Shown here: piece by piece, positions 44,075-51,607 of the stretch
Numbering within the stretch: position 1 is the first letter of the stretch
Layout: each line of letters starts with the position of its first letter
Origin: Saccharothrix ecbatanensis
Lineage (GTDB): Bacteria; Actinomycetota; Actinomycetes; Mycobacteriales; Pseudonocardiaceae
Assembly: GCF_014205015.1 (NCBI RefSeq)
Contig: NZ_JACHMO010000001.1
Coordinates: 8,308,001-8,372,000 of the forward strand
DNA: 64,000 bases
Reading direction: 5' to 3'
Notes under the pieces: generated by a model
Seen by the model: only the letters and a program-made list of their open reading frames with translations
Database searches by the model: none
What the model was told of the DNA's origin: nothing
Position numbers and translations under genes: made by a program

Positions 44075-45114
44075 CTGACGCGGGCCTCACCGAGCCCACG
44101 GGCGGTCGCGAGTCGGTTGGCTTCCTCGGCGAACATGTCGACGTCCAGCGGCACGAACGGCGAGAGCTTCACGTCCAGCCGGTCGGTGGCCGCCTTGGCC
44201 TGCCAGGTGCCGAGGATCTCGCCGTCCACGAGCAGCGCGCCGCGTCGGCCGAGGATGCGCCACACCTCCTTCTGGTGCGCCTTGTCCGGCACCAGCACGT
44301 CGCGGTCGCGGGCGTTGAGGTACGGGTCGAGCGGCGGCAGGAGGCGGACCACCTCGGGTTGCGGCGGGTTCTCGAACGCCTCCATCCGGTCGGCGGGCAG
44401 CCACGCGCGTTTGGAGATGGCGACCAGGTCGTCCGGCCACACGTCCTTGACGTCGTGAACGGGCGCGCCGAAGTAGTTCGCCACCTCTGACGGGCCGGCG
44501 GGGCCGTGCAGCCGGAGGTAGTCGGCGATCAGCGCGTCGAAGCCGCGTGAGGTGTCGGGGACGGCCTGCCGGTTTTCCAGCGGCACGAACGTCACCGTCT
44601 TCTCGGCCGGGTCGAACCGCAGGCCGGCGGGCAGCACGGCGAGCCGGAAGATCGGGTCCAGCACGTGCGTGGTGTCGCAGCCCCGGCACCAGCCGGTGAC
44701 CTCGGGACGCACCTTCGACGTGAGCCGGGACGACGCCTCGCCTTTCGTCATCGGTTCGGTGACCACTGCGCGCAGTGCGGACGCGACCTCGTGCAGCGCG
44801 GCCCGGCCGTCCGCCACGGGTGGGCGGTTCATCCGCGCCACGGCGTCGGCGTCGCTCAACGGCCACAGCCGGGCGGCGAGGTCGGGGACGTCGTCGGGGC
44901 GGTGCCAGTGCGGCGCGCCCCGCACGCTCCACGTGAGCGTGAAGGTGGTCAGGTCGGGGACGTGGTCCAGCCGGGCGGCCAGCGCGGGCGTCGCGGACCG
45001 TTCCGAGTCCTGGAGGCCGAGGTCGAACACGCGCAGGTCGGACGCGTCGGCGGTGGTCCGGTCGAACTGGTGCGCGGCGACCCGGTAGGCGATCACCCGT
45101 TCCCGGTCAGCCAA
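44071..45114 (-). CDS. winged-helix (HTH_42 / AlkZ-like) DNA-binding protein
   Basis: A 347-residue protein of the winged-helix family that includes the interstrand-crosslink glycosylase AlkZ/YcaQ. Recognisable stretches are HWHRPDDVPDLAARLWPLSDADA, PMTKGEASSRLT, GPAGPSEVANYFGAP, LLPPLDPYLNARDR and VWRILGRRGALLVDGEILGTWQAK. I do not see the AlkZ QxQ catalytic motif at the N-terminus, so it may be a non-catalytic relative. The TTG start at 45114 overlaps the DUF3224 stop by 8 bp, so they share a transcript. Confidence 0.8.
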   Translation of the reverse strand: MADRERVIAYRVAAHQFDRTTADASDLRVFDLGLQDSERSATPALAARLDHVPDLTTFTLTWSVRGAPHWHRPDDVPDLAARLWPLSDADAVARMNRPPVADGRAALHEVASALRAVVTEPMTKGEASSRLTSKVRPEVTGWCRGCDTTHVLDPIFRLAVLPAGLRFDPAEKTVTFVPLENRQAVPDTSRGFDALIADYLRLHGPAGPSEVANYFGAPVHDVKDVWPDDLVAISKRAWLPADRMEAFENPPQPEVVRLLPPLDPYLNARDRDVLVPDKAHQKEVWRILGRRGALLVDGEILGTWQAKAATDRLDVKLSPFVPLDVDMFAEEANRLATARGLGEARVS

Positions 45115-45478
45115 GGTCGTGGTCCAGGGTGATCAGCTCGTGCTCCAGGCGGGCGGTGCCGGAGATCCCGGCCAGCTCGCCCGTGCCCGACCCCGGCACG
45201 ATGTGGCCCCAGAACTGGGCGCCGTTCTCCGACATGACCGCGCCGTGCTGGAGCACGAACGTCCCGGACTTGCCGTCCAGCGTGCCGATGAACCGCTCGG
45301 TGCCCACGTAGCCCGCAGAGCTGTCCGACGGTTGGCACGTTGTCAGCTCGGCGGTGCTAGTGCCCTCCATGACGCCGCTGTACACCTTGTCCACGAGCAC
45401 CCGGCCCAGCTGCGGCTCCGCCTCGTCGTACACCGTCTGGTCCCACCGCGTGATCTTGAACGTCGACTTCGATTCCAT
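45107..45478 (-). CDS. DUF3224 domain protein
   Basis: A 123-residue beta-barrel-like protein: STFKITRWDQTVYDE, LVDKVYSGVMEGTSTAE, YVGTERFIGTLDGKSGTFVLQHGA and the closing GSGTGELAGISGTARLEH. This is the allene-oxide-cyclase-like DUF3224 family, with no defined function. It is the first gene of a two-gene unit with the HTH_42 protein. Confidence 0.88.
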   Translation of the reverse strand: MESKSTFKITRWDQTVYDEAEPQLGRVLVDKVYSGVMEGTSTAELTTCQPSDSSAGYVGTERFIGTLDGKSGTFVLQHGAVMSENGAQFWGHIVPGSGTGELAGISGTARLEHELITLDHDLG

Positions 45479-45518
45479 GTCGGCGATCCTCGCAGCAAAT
45501 CCTGCCGCCTGCTGTCAG

Positions 45519-45731
45519 CTATGTGGACAGGTCGGGGTTATCCACAGGCCCGGCCCGCACGCCCTCGATTTGTCGGATCCGCGGGTCGGCCGCCGCGGCG
45601 AGCAGGGACTGGCCCGCGCCGTACGAGATGCCGCCGACGTCGATCCGGGCGGGATCGCCGTCGGCCCGCGCCAGACCCCAGTCGATCACCCGGCTCACGT
45701 CGGCCACGGTGTCCGGCCACGTCGATCTCGC
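45519..45731 (-). pseudogene. remnant of an acyl-esterase/dipeptidyl-peptidase-type alpha/beta hydrolase
   Basis: About 70 codons read TWPDTVADVSRVIDWGLARA, then DPARIDVGGISYGAGQSLLAAAADPRIR. This is the nucleophile-elbow region (G-x-S-Y-G with the active Ser) of S15/CocE-like hydrolases. Both the N-terminal part and everything after the elbow are missing, and no start or ribosome site precedes it. It sits in the 327-bp gap between DUF3224 and folP2, and is most simply a decayed gene. Confidence 0.6.
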
Positions 45732-45804
45732 CGGCCGAGTACTCGCCAGTATCACATGCCTGTGACGCAGCTCACCGCCATGGGTGACGTGGCACGATGC
45801 GGTC

Positions 45805-46665
45805 ATGCGGTTCGGGTCACGAGAAGTCGCCGGAGATCGCGCGCTGGTGATGGCCATCGTCAACCGGACGCGCGACTCCTTCTACGACCGCGGCGCCACG
45901 TTCGAGGACAACGCCGCCATGGCAGCGGTGGACCGGGCGGTCGCCGACGGCGCGGACATCGTCGACATCGGCGGGGTGAAAGCGGGCTCCAAGGGCGAAG
46001 TCGTGGACGCCACCGAAGAGGCACGACGCGTCGTGCCGTTCGTCGCCGCAGTCCGTGAACGGCACCCCGACCTGGTGATCAGCGTCGACACGTGGCGGCA
46101 CGAGGTGGGCCGGGCCGTGTGCGAGGTGGGCGCCGACCTGATCAACGACACGTGGGCCGGCGCGGACCCGGCGCTGGCCGAGGTGGCGGCCGAGTTCGGC
46201 GTGGGCATCGTCTGCTCGCACACCGGCGGCCTGGAGCCGCGCACCGACCCGCACCGCGTCCGGTACACCGACGTGGTGGCGTCCGTGGCGGCGGAACTGG
46301 TCGAGCGGGCCGAGCGGATGGTGGCGCTGGGCGTGCCGGCGGCGGGCGTGCTGATCGACCCGACCCACGACTTCGGCAAGAACACCTGGCACGGGCTGGA
46401 GCTGCTGCGGCGGCTGGACGAGCTGGTGGCGACCGGGTGGCCGGTGCTGATGGCGTTGTCCAACAAGGACTTCGTCGGCGAGACGCTGGGCGCGGAGGTG
46501 GAGGACCGGGTGGACGGCACGCTGGCCGCGACGTCGGTGGCCGCGTGGACCGGCGCGAAGGTGTTCCGCGCGCACCAGGTGCGGCAGACCCGCCGGGTGG
46601 TGGAGATGGTGGCCAGCATCGCCGGCACGCGTCCGCCGGCACGGGTGCTGCGGGCGTTGGCCTGA
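45805..46665 (+). CDS. folP2: FolP2-type dihydropteroate synthase paralogue
   Basis: A 286-residue TIM barrel of the DHPS family: MAIVNRTRDSFYDRG (where canonical enzymes have NxTPDSFxDGG), ADIVDIGGVKAGSKG, VISVDTWRHEV, LINDTWAGADP, IDPTHDFGKNTWHGL, LMALSNKDF. Mycobacterial FolP2 (Rv1207), which sits in the same LOG-folP2-gpgS order, is reported to lack synthase activity, so the classical folate role is doubtful. ATG 45805 is used. The stop overlaps the gpgS start (TGATG). Confidence 0.87.
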   Translation: MRFGSREVAGDRALVMAIVNRTRDSFYDRGATFEDNAAMAAVDRAVADGADIVDIGGVKAGSKGEVVDATEEARRVVPFVAAVRERHPDLVISVDTWRHEVGRAVCEVGADLINDTWAGADPALAEVAAEFGVGIVCSHTGGLEPRTDPHRVRYTDVVASVAAELVERAERMVALGVPAAGVLIDPTHDFGKNTWHGLELLRRLDELVATGWPVLMALSNKDFVGETLGAEVEDRVDGTLAATSVAAWTGAKVFRAHQVRQTRRVVEMVASIAGTRPPARVLRALA

Positions 46666-47564
46666 TGCCAGACTGGTTCGCGTCCAACACGTGGCAGAGT
46701 CCGCAGTGGACGGTGGCGGAGCTGGTGGCGTGCAAGGGAAGTCGCACGATCAGCGTGGTGCTGCCCGCGTTGGACGAAGAGGCGACGGTCGGTGACGTCG
46801 TCGGCGTGGTGCGTCCGCTGCTGGGCGGTCTGGTGGACGAGCTCGTGGTGATGGATTCCGGCTCGGTGGACGGCACCGGGCGGAAGGCCGCCGAAGCCGG
46901 CGCGCGGGTTGTGCACCGGACGGACGTGCTGCCCGAGCTGGAACCGCGGCCCGGCAAGGGCGAGGTGCTGTGGCGGTCGCTCGCGGCCACGTCCGGTGAC
47001 CTGGTGGTGTTCCTGGACTCCGACCTGGTGGACCCGGACCCGGAGTTCGTGCCCGCGCTGCTCGGTCCGCTGCTGACGCGGGACGTGCACCTGGTGAAGG
47101 GCTTCTACCGACGGCCGTTGCGGCTGGAGAGCACCGGCGGCGGACGGGTCACCGAGCTGACGGCCCGTCCGCTGCTCAACGCGTTGCGGCCGGAGTTGGC
47201 TGGTGTCGTGCAGCCGTTGGGCGGGGAGTACGCGGGCACGCGCGAGTTCCTGGAGTCGGTGCCGTTCGCGCCCGGTTACGGCGTGGAGATCGGGCTGCTG
47301 CTCGACGCGCACGCCCGGTATGGGCTGGACGGGATAGCGCAGGTCAACCTGGGTGTGCGCAAGCACCGCAACCGGGACCTGCGCCAGCTCGGTCCGATGG
47401 CGGCTCAGATCATGGGCACCGCGCTGCGGCGGTGTGGCGTGCCGGTGTCGTCGTCCACGTTGACGCAGTTCGTGCCGTTCGACGGCGAGTGGCTGCCGTC
47501 GCCGGTGGACGTGCCGGCGGAGGACCGGCCCGCCATGCGTTCGGTGCTCCAGCGGTCGCGGTAG
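46665..47564 (+). CDS. gpgS: glucosyl-3-phosphoglycerate synthase
   Basis: A 299-residue GT81 glycosyltransferase: TISVVLPALDEEATVGDVV (sugar-nucleotide fold), VMDSGSVDGTG, VVFLDSDLVDPDPEF (metal-binding DxD), GFYRRPL, QPLGGEYAGTRE, GYGVEIGLL. It makes glucosyl-3-phosphoglycerate, the precursor of glucosylglycerate and methylglucose lipopolysaccharide. The ATG overlaps the folP2 stop. Its last 160 bp are overlapped on the opposite strand by the cydC 3' end. Confidence 0.93.
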   Translation: MPDWFASNTWQSPQWTVAELVACKGSRTISVVLPALDEEATVGDVVGVVRPLLGGLVDELVVMDSGSVDGTGRKAAEAGARVVHRTDVLPELEPRPGKGEVLWRSLAATSGDLVVFLDSDLVDPDPEFVPALLGPLLTRDVHLVKGFYRRPLRLESTGGGRVTELTARPLLNALRPELAGVVQPLGGEYAGTREFLESVPFAPGYGVEIGLLLDAHARYGLDGIAQVNLGVRKHRNRDLRQLGPMAAQIMGTALRRCGVPVSSSTLTQFVPFDGEWLPSPVDVPAEDRPAMRSVLQRSR

Positions 47565-48949
47565 TAGCCGGGGACTTCGACCAGTTCGGCGTGCGTGCCC
47601 TGCTGGGTGATCCGGCCGTCTTCGAACACCAGGATCCGGTCGAAGTCGACCAGTGGCGCGAGCCGGTGCGTGACCAGGACGACGGTTCCACCGGCTTCGT
47701 CCAGGACGCGGCGCAGCACGGCGTCACCGTGGTCGATCGCCAGGCCCTCCGCCGGTTCGTCCAGGAGCAGCACTTCGGGGTCGGCGAGCAGTGCGCGGGC
47801 CAGCAGCAGCCGTTGGCGTTGACCGCCGGACAGCGCGTCGCCGTCCTCGCCGACGATGGTGTGCCAGGGCACGTCCAAGTCCACCAAGGCGGCCACTCGG
47901 TCCAGGTCGTGTTGTGACGCTTCGGGGCGGGCGAACCGGACGTTGGCCTCCACGGTGGCGTGGAAGACGTGCGCGTCGTCCAGCACGCCCTTGGCGACGC
48001 CGGGGTGTGCGGCGGCCAACGTCCGTAGATACGTGCTCTTCCCCGCGCCGCTCGCGCCCACGACCCCGACTCGGCCGACGGGCAGGTCCACTTCGGGTGG
48101 TGTGGCGTTCTGGGAAGCCAGCACCTCGCGTACCCGGCGGACGGATCCGCGCACCTCGGCCCAGCGTTGGGCGGCGGACGCCAACGGCATCGTCACTTCC
48201 AGCACCGCGACCGACCCCAGCACGACGTGCGCGGGGGCGCCGGATCGCAGGAACGCCAGCGCGACCCCGAACTGCACGATCACCGCGACGGCCGCCAGCA
48301 CCGCCGCACCGAACCCGCCCCGCCGTTCCCCTTCGGCCAGCGCGTCGACCACCCGGCCGGTCGCGGCCAACTCGCGGTCCAGCGCGCCGAACGCGGTCAG
48401 CTCGGCGGCGCCGTCCAGCAGCACGACGGTCCGTTCGGCGAGTGTCGACCGCAACGGCGCGAGCGCCTTCAAGTGCCGCACCGAAATACTGTATGCAACC
48501 CACGGAATAACGCATACAGTCACCAATAGACCGCATGCCAACGGCCAGGCGAACCCGGTCGCCGCCAACGCGATCGTGCCCACCGTCAACGCCACCGCGC
48601 CCGGCAGCAGGCAGCGCAACACAGCATCCTGTATACAGTCCACATCGGACACCAGTCGCGTGAGCGCGTCGCCGCTGGTCAACGGGCGGCGCAGCAGGGC
48701 GTCGTAGACCCGGCCCCGAACCTCCGCGAGGTTTCGCAGCACGGCGGAATGCCCGGCCAACCGCTCGACGTACCGCATCCCGCCGCGCGCGACGGCCAAC
48801 GTCCGCACCGCCACGATCGCCACCGTCAACGCGGACAGCGGCGGCTGCTCGGCGGCACGCATGATGAGCCACACGGCCGTAGTCATGAGCCCGATGCCGG
48901 CCAGTTCGGCGGCGACCCCGGCGGCCACCGCGAGCACGAGACGCCTCAT
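47405..48949 (-). CDS. cydC: CydC, thiol ABC exporter for cytochrome bd assembly
   Basis: A 514-residue exporter half: six membrane helices, then an ATPase domain with Walker A GASGAGKST, signature LSGGQRQR and Walker B VLLLDEPAEGLAID. With CydD it exports cysteine or glutathione-type thiols needed for cytochrome bd. ATG overlaps the cydD stop (ATGA). The last 50 residues (after HAELVEVPGYYRDRW) extend past the normal end and are antisense to gpgS. Two stretches (48480-48540 and 48613-48645) are AT-rich with rare codons such as ATA, CTA and GTA, and contain ACTGTAT-type inverted repeats. Confidence 0.93.
   Translation of the reverse strand: MRRLVLAVAAGVAAELAGIGLMTTAVWLIMRAAEQPPLSALTVAIVAVRTLAVARGGMRYVERLAGHSAVLRNLAEVRGRVYDALLRRPLTSGDALTRLVSDVDCIQDAVLRCLLPGAVALTVGTIALAATGFAWPLACGLLVTVCVIPWVAYSISVRHLKALAPLRSTLAERTVVLLDGAAELTAFGALDRELAATGRVVDALAEGERRGGFGAAVLAAVAVIVQFGVALAFLRSGAPAHVVLGSVAVLEVTMPLASAAQRWAEVRGSVRRVREVLASQNATPPEVDLPVGRVGVVGASGAGKSTYLRTLAAAHPGVAKGVLDDAHVFHATVEANVRFARPEASQHDLDRVAALVDLDVPWHTIVGEDGDALSGGQRQRLLLARALLADPEVLLLDEPAEGLAIDHGDAVLRRVLDEAGGTVVLVTHRLAPLVDFDRILVFEDGRITQQGTHAELVEVPGYYRDRWSTERMAGRSSAGTSTGDGSHSPSNGTNCVNVDDDTGTPHRRSAVPMI
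48488..48520. promoter_or_regulatory. intragenic ACTGTATGC inverted repeat in cydC
   Basis: ACTGTATGC (48488-48496) and its exact reverse complement GCATACAGT (48512-48520) are separated by 15 bp, in a locally AT-rich part of the gene. The half-site CTGTAT recurs at 48629. Confidence 0.4.
48629..48638. promoter_or_regulatory. CTGTATACAG palindrome in cydC
   Basis: A perfect 10-bp palindrome sharing the CTGTAT half-site with the repeat at 48488-48520. It forces a rare ATA codon in the reading frame (Asp-Cys-Ile-Gln). Confidence 0.4.
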
Positions 48950-50715
48950 CCGAACGCCACCACCCGGTCGACCTCGCCGAGCATCACCTGCCGGTGCGCG
49001 ACGATCAGCGCCGTACGTCCGGACGCGAGCCGACGCGTGGCCCGCAGCACGGCGTCCTCGGTCCCGGTGTCCAGCCGCGATGTCGGCTCGTCCAGCAGCA
49101 GCATCCGCGCGTCGTCCCGGACCAGCGCCCGCGCCAACGCGACCCGCTGCCGTTCACCGGAGGACAGCGGGTGCTCGGCGTCGATGAGGTGCGCCAACCC
49201 CATCGCGTCAGCCGCCGCCCGCACGTCACCACTGGAGCCCAGCGCGATGTTCTCGCCGACCGTGCCGGGGAACAACGTCGGCCGCTGCGGCACCCACGCG
49301 AGCTGCCGCCACCACGACTCCCGGTCCACGTCCCGCAGGTCCACCCCGCCGACCAGCACTCTCCCGGACGCGGGCGTCACGAAACCCATCACCACCGCCA
49401 GCAACGTGCTCTTCCCGACACCGCTCGGCCCCACCAGCGCCACCCGTTCACCGGGCGCGATCCGCAACGACATGCCACCCAACGCCGCCCGCCCCGGATA
49501 CCGCACCACGACCCGGTCCACGACGATGTCGGCGGTCCGCAGGTCTGGCGTTCGGACGCCCGTCACGGCGGACGTCGCGGTGAGTTGTCCAGCGAGTTGT
49601 CCAGTGAGTCGTCCACAGGCGGTGAGTTGTCCACAGGCCGCGCCCGACGGCGCCGAATTGTCGGTCCCTTGTGGCAGTGTCAAATCAAGGGATCCCCTTG
49701 GCGGGGACCCGTGCGAAGCCGAGCCTTGCGGGCCAAGGTCCTCCGAAGCCGAAGCCGAAGCCGAAGCCGAAGCCGAAGCCGAAGCCGAAGCCGAAGCCGA
49801 AGCCGAAGCCTGAGGCGCTGAGCTTTGCGGCCCGGCGGCCTCCAGCACGGCCAGCCCCTCCGCGGACGCGTGGAACTGGGCGCCGGCTGCTCGCAACGGC
49901 AAGTACGCCTCCGGAGCCAGCAGCAGCACCAACAGTGCCACCTGCAACGTCACCCCGCCGTGCAGCAGCCGCAACCCCACTGGCACCGCCACCAAAGCCA
50001 CGGACAGCGTCGCCACCAACTCCAGCACCAACGCCGACAGGAACGCCACCCGCAACGTCCGCATCGTCGCCGCCGCATGCGCCCCAGCCATCGCCCGCAC
50101 CGTCTCCGCCTGCGCCGCCGCCCGCCCGAACACCTTCAACGTGCCCAATCCGCGCACCACGTCCAGGAAGTGCCCACCCACGACCGCCAGCCCTGCCCAC
50201 TGCGCTCGCGTCCGATCCCGCGTGTGCATACCCACCAGCGCCGCGAACACCGGCACCAGCGGCAACGTCACCAGCACCACCACCGCCGACGCGAGGTCGG
50301 CGAACGACAACCGCACCACCACCGCGACCGGCACGACCGTCGCCACCACGAGCTGCGGCAGGTACCCGGCGAAGTACGGCTCCACCGCGTCCAGTCCTTT
50401 CACCACGAGCGTCGCCACCGACCCGGCCTGCTGACCCGAAAACCCGCCAGACCCGCCAGACCCGCCAGAGCCGCAAGACCGCCGCAACACCCGCTTGCGC
50501 AGCGAAGCCTTCATCCGAGCGGCGAACCGCTGCGTCACGACCCGCCCACCCCACACCACCAACCCGCGCACCGAGACCACCGCCACCAACCACCACGCCG
50601 ACCACCCACCCGCGAGCACCGACGCCAACACCTCCGCCTGCGCCAACACCACAGCCGCCGTGACGACCGCGAGCACGCACAGGACGACGACATACCCCCG
50701 GTCAACGTGCCGCAC
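48946..50715 (-). CDS. cydD: CydD, thiol ABC exporter for cytochrome bd assembly, with repeat-derived linker
   Basis: A protein of about 589 residues. The membrane domain (residues 1-300) has VVTQRFAARMKASLRKRVLRR and GYLPQLVVATVVPVAVVVRLSF. A Gly-Ser run (GSGGSGGSGG) interrupts an early cytoplasmic loop. The ATPase domain starts near residue 395: Walker A GPSGVGKST, signature LSSGERQRVALARAL, Walker B LLLDEPTSRLD. Between them lies a linker of roughly 90 residues, with (Ala-Ser)11, a segment encoded by the 65-bp dispersed element, and GQLT-like repeats. The frame stays open, so the gene is probably functional. GTG 50715 overlaps the cydB stop by 14 bp. Confidence 0.9.
   Translation of the reverse strand: MRHVDRGYVVVLCVLAVVTAAVVLAQAEVLASVLAGGWSAWWLVAVVSVRGLVVWGGRVVTQRFAARMKASLRKRVLRRSCGSGGSGGSGGFSGQQAGSVATLVVKGLDAVEPYFAGYLPQLVVATVVPVAVVVRLSFADLASAVVVLVTLPLVPVFAALVGMHTRDRTRAQWAGLAVVGGHFLDVVRGLGTLKVFGRAAAQAETVRAMAGAHAAATMRTLRVAFLSALVLELVATLSVALVAVPVGLRLLHGGVTLQVALLVLLLAPEAYLPLRAAGAQFHASAEGLAVLEAAGPQSSAPQASASASASASASASASASASASEDLGPQGSASHGSPPRGSLDLTLPQGTDNSAPSGAACGQLTACGRLTGQLAGQLTATSAVTGVRTPDLRTADIVVDRVVVRYPGRAALGGMSLRIAPGERVALVGPSGVGKSTLLAVVMGFVTPASGRVLVGGVDLRDVDRESWWRQLAWVPQRPTLFPGTVGENIALGSSGDVRAAADAMGLAHLIDAEHPLSSGERQRVALARALVRDDARMLLLDEPTSRLDTGTEDAVLRATRRLASGRTALIVAHRQVMLGEVDRVVAFG
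49655..49719. repeat. dispersed 65-bp element, copy B, inside cydD
   Basis: It shares the GAATTGTC start, CCCCTTGGCG core and TGCGAAGC end with the intergenic copy at 17028-17091. On the cydD strand it is translated in frame as part of the linker (SHGSPPRGSLDLTLPQG region). Confidence 0.75.
49743..49810. repeat. GCCGAA hexamer tandem repeat in cydD
   Basis: Eleven uninterrupted CCGAAG hexamers plus two bases. On the cydD strand they encode alternating Ala and Ser. Expansion or contraction by one unit keeps the frame. Confidence 0.9.
50443..50469. repeat. CCCGCCAGA 9-bp tandem repeat in cydD
   Basis: Three perfect 9-bp units and a degenerate fourth to 50478. They encode the Ser-Gly-Gly run in an early cytoplasmic loop of CydD. 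Confidence 0.85.
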
Positions 50716-51547
50716 GAGCCATCCGCCAAGTCGCCCACTGGAACACCAGCACCAACGGCACCACCACAACGGCCGCCCACGTCAACACCCGCAACGTCGA
50801 CAAGTCCGCCATCACCGACACCGTCACCACCGACCGCGCCCCGAACACCGCCACCACCGGCAACGCGCACACCAAAGCGCTGCAACCGAAAGCCACCCGG
50901 TAACGCCCACCCCGCAACGCCACCCACACCCCGCCCAGCAGCCCGACGACAACCACCGCCACCAACCCGAAAGCAGGGACCGGCACCGACCCGGCCGTCA
51001 ACACCGCCGCAACCACGAACGCAACACAAGGCAGCACAAGGGAAACCGCGACCGAAACCACCCGCCGACGCAACTCGCCGGACAACCGCCAAGCCAGGAA
51101 AACCGCGCCGTGCAAAGAGAACAGCGCCACGAACCCGGCACCCCACAACACCGACGGCCCGCCGAGCACCCGTCCCAGCAGCACGCCCCAGCCCACCGCG
51201 ACCACCAGAGCCCCGCCCACCAACAGGAAATCCCACCCCGGCGACCGCAGCTGCACGGCGACCGTGAAGCACACCAACCCGGCCAACAACACCGCGAACA
51301 CCGAGTGCTGCGACGACAACAACTCGCCTTCCAACCGGGGGAACGCGCCGAACAGCACGCCCACCGCGGCGACCAGCCACACCTCGTTGCCGAGGAAGAA
51401 CGGCGTCATCGCCCGCAACACCTCACGCCGCGACGGCTCGTCCCGACCGACCAGCCGCAGCAGCAGCCCGACCCCGTAGTCGAACCCGGCCAGCGCGAAG
51501 TACCCGCAGGTCAGGAACGCCAACAGGACAACCCACACACCTTCCAC
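50702..51547 (-). CDS. cydB: cytochrome bd ubiquinol oxidase subunit II
   Basis: A 281-residue membrane protein starting at GTG 51547. The CydB N-terminal signature is present (FALAGFDYGVGLLLRLVGRDEPSRREVLRAMTPFFLGNEVWLV), with GELLSSQHSVFAVLLAGLVCFTVAVQLRSPGWDFLLV and about eight helices. It is shorter than enterobacterial CydB (about 380) but close to the shorter actinobacterial forms. It is encoded 40 bp after cydA. Its stop overlaps the start of cydD. Confidence 0.93.
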   Translation of the reverse strand: MEGVWVVLLAFLTCGYFALAGFDYGVGLLLRLVGRDEPSRREVLRAMTPFFLGNEVWLVAAVGVLFGAFPRLEGELLSSQHSVFAVLLAGLVCFTVAVQLRSPGWDFLLVGGALVVAVGWGVLLGRVLGGPSVLWGAGFVALFSLHGAVFLAWRLSGELRRRVVSVAVSLVLPCVAFVVAAVLTAGSVPVPAFGLVAVVVVGLLGGVWVALRGGRYRVAFGCSALVCALPVVAVFGARSVVTVSVMADLSTLRVLTWAAVVVVPLVLVFQWATWRMARAAR

Positions 51548-51562
51548 GACACACCCCTCACA

Positions 51563-51607
51563 GAGCCGGAACTCGCCGAGCCGGAACTCACAGAGCCGGA
51601 ACGAGCG
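51563..51607. repeat. three 15-bp repeats spanning the cydA stop
   Basis: GAGCCGGAACTC-type units start at 51563, 51578 and 51593. The third lies in the cydA 3' coding end and the others in the 40-bp cydA-cydB gap, so the duplication has extended the spacer. Confidence 0.8.

Noticed and set aside
45805..46665. FolP-like gene considered as a sulfonamide-resistance dihydropteroate synthase
   Set aside because: Its position beside gpgS and the altered NxTxDSF motif fit the FolP2 paralogue instead of an acquired resistance gene.
49655..49810. The repeat region in cydD taken as a disrupting insertion (pseudogene)
   Set aside because: The frame is open through the whole region, and all ATPase motifs downstream are intact.
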